Shown piece by piece: positions 63,143 to 64,000 of a stretch of 64,000 bases of DNA. The DNA lies in assembly GCA_029168955.1 (NCBI GenBank), contig JAPDOI010000066.1:879001-943000 (forward strand), in the 5' to 3' direction. Position 1 is the first letter of the stretch. Each line of letters opens with the position of its first letter. A model generated the notes under the pieces. That model made no database searches, was not told where the DNA came from, and was given only the letters and a program-made list of their open reading frames with translations. The stretch comes from Aplectana chamaeleonis (Eukaryota; Nematoda; Chromadorea; Rhabditida; Cosmocercidae). Made by a program: the position numbers and the translations under genes.

Positions 63143-64000
63143 ATTGCACTTGCCTGTCCGGACATATGTAAGCATAAGGTAAACAAGGCAATCAGCAAGT
63201 TGGATGAATTTAAAGAAGAATTCGTTCGGATTTGGGCTGATACAATACCCGCGCTAGGTTTTGTAAAAACGGAGAGCATTTGCTAAACATGGCAAAAAAC
63301 TTCTGATGCATGTAACCTTTTCTGAAAAAGGACGTTTTGGATTCTGAAAACGCCATCATATTCACAGCTCGCATTCCTACATACAATACCGCCCGTATCT
63401 TTTGGTCATTGGGCGCGCTAGAGCGCCGGAGCGCGCCGTTTGGCGTCGTTTTTGAATAACTCGCTTCAAAGTGGTTCAATCGGGAAATTGAAGCCAAATT
63501 CGGAATCAGCATCGAAAATGCGATCTACTGAATGTATAGAATTTCAAAATGGAACTCAGTGGAAGATTTTGGGTTACGGTAGCCATCCAATGTCCCTCGT
63601 GTCCAAATGGGGCTGGCGTTTAAGTGTTGTTATAAGTAGATTTCTTGACGTTTTCTCGTATTTAGAACATTGATATGCAATTTGTTATCCTCTGTGTTTC
63701 TTCTAAAACATTTTGACAGCGAAAAAATTGATAAAAAATAATAAAAAAGTCATTTTTCCTAACAATTTTTGGATTTTAATGTGGAAAAACCACGAAGTTC
63801 TTCTATATTAGTGACTTACTTTGAGATAAATTACAAAACTTTAAGTAGAATTTAGGTATTAAAAGTTAAACGGAAATCGCACCTCAAAATTTGGTTCATT
63901 ATTTAATTTCACAATCAAGAAAGGTAGGTATCGGAGCGCATTTCAACAACCATGTAAGGAATTCGCTTTGCAATCTTTGTTTTTTCTCCTCACACGAAGA
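63143..64000. other. No recognised gene; distant CAGTACCGCGCA-type repeat near 63400-63490
   Basis: GCGCCGTTTGGCGTCGTTTT followed by AACTCGCTTCAAAGTGGTTC resembles the interior of the MITEs at 40099 and 44230 but is diverged. The last 300 bases are AT-rich and featureless. Confidence 0.35.

Overview
The window looks like repeat-rich chromosomal DNA from a parasitic nematode, most likely a strongylid (hookworm-type) worm. The evidence is short introns ending in TTTTCAG-like acceptors, RTE-clade and CR1-clade LINE fragments of a kind I associate with strongylid genomes, a Penelope-like element, and many small inverted-repeat transposons. I see no bacterial operons, rRNA or CRISPR array. The organism is an inference; no conserved single-copy marker gene is present.

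Only one gene can be reconstructed with confidence. It is a seven-exon minus-strand gene at 36988-43044 for a secreted 314-residue protein: a signal peptide, three cysteine-rich clusters, two threonine-rich (mucin-like) linkers and a C-type lectin domain. All six splice junctions are phase-compatible, and a TATA box lies just upstream of the ATG. Its 4.7-kb third intron is full of small transposons. Weaker plus-strand candidates are a two-exon fragment (about 2862-5024) whose intron holds the Penelope-like element, an exon chain with membrane segments (55546-59028), and a two-exon chain (61657-61965).

The rest is a layered set of transposable elements. 1-1085: end-to-end fragments of a CR1-clade LINE. 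3377-4530: two head-to-head Penelope-like 3' fragments with GIY-YIG remnants and hammerhead-like motifs. 5610-13563: a minus-strand RTE LINE broken by a TTAA-flanked MITE, a 22-bp-period minisatellite block, and a Tc1-like palindromic element. That element has IR/DR-type ends and two inverted transposase 3' halves, and its left arm has itself received a CR1-PHD LINE with an 11-bp target duplication. 16756-20761: two hAT-like elements with 8-bp target duplications. 21630-23605: a second, internally deleted RTE copy. 25740-34150: a second CR1-type LINE split by a 5.4-kb inverted-repeat element (AGT duplication) and by two TTAA MITEs; removing these computationally restores the reading frame at each junction. 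The 5.4-kb element carries two coding-like 21-bp tandem arrays. 46978-53342: a terminal-inverted-repeat element containing a 4.3-kb hAT-like element, which contains further inverted-repeat elements, one of them PIF/Harbinger-like. From 54 kb to the end are more MITEs around the exon candidates.

Target-site duplications, inverted-repeat ends and restored reading frames allow the relative order of many insertions to be read from the sequence alone. All alignments were made by eye, so boundaries given as 'about' may be off by tens of bases.
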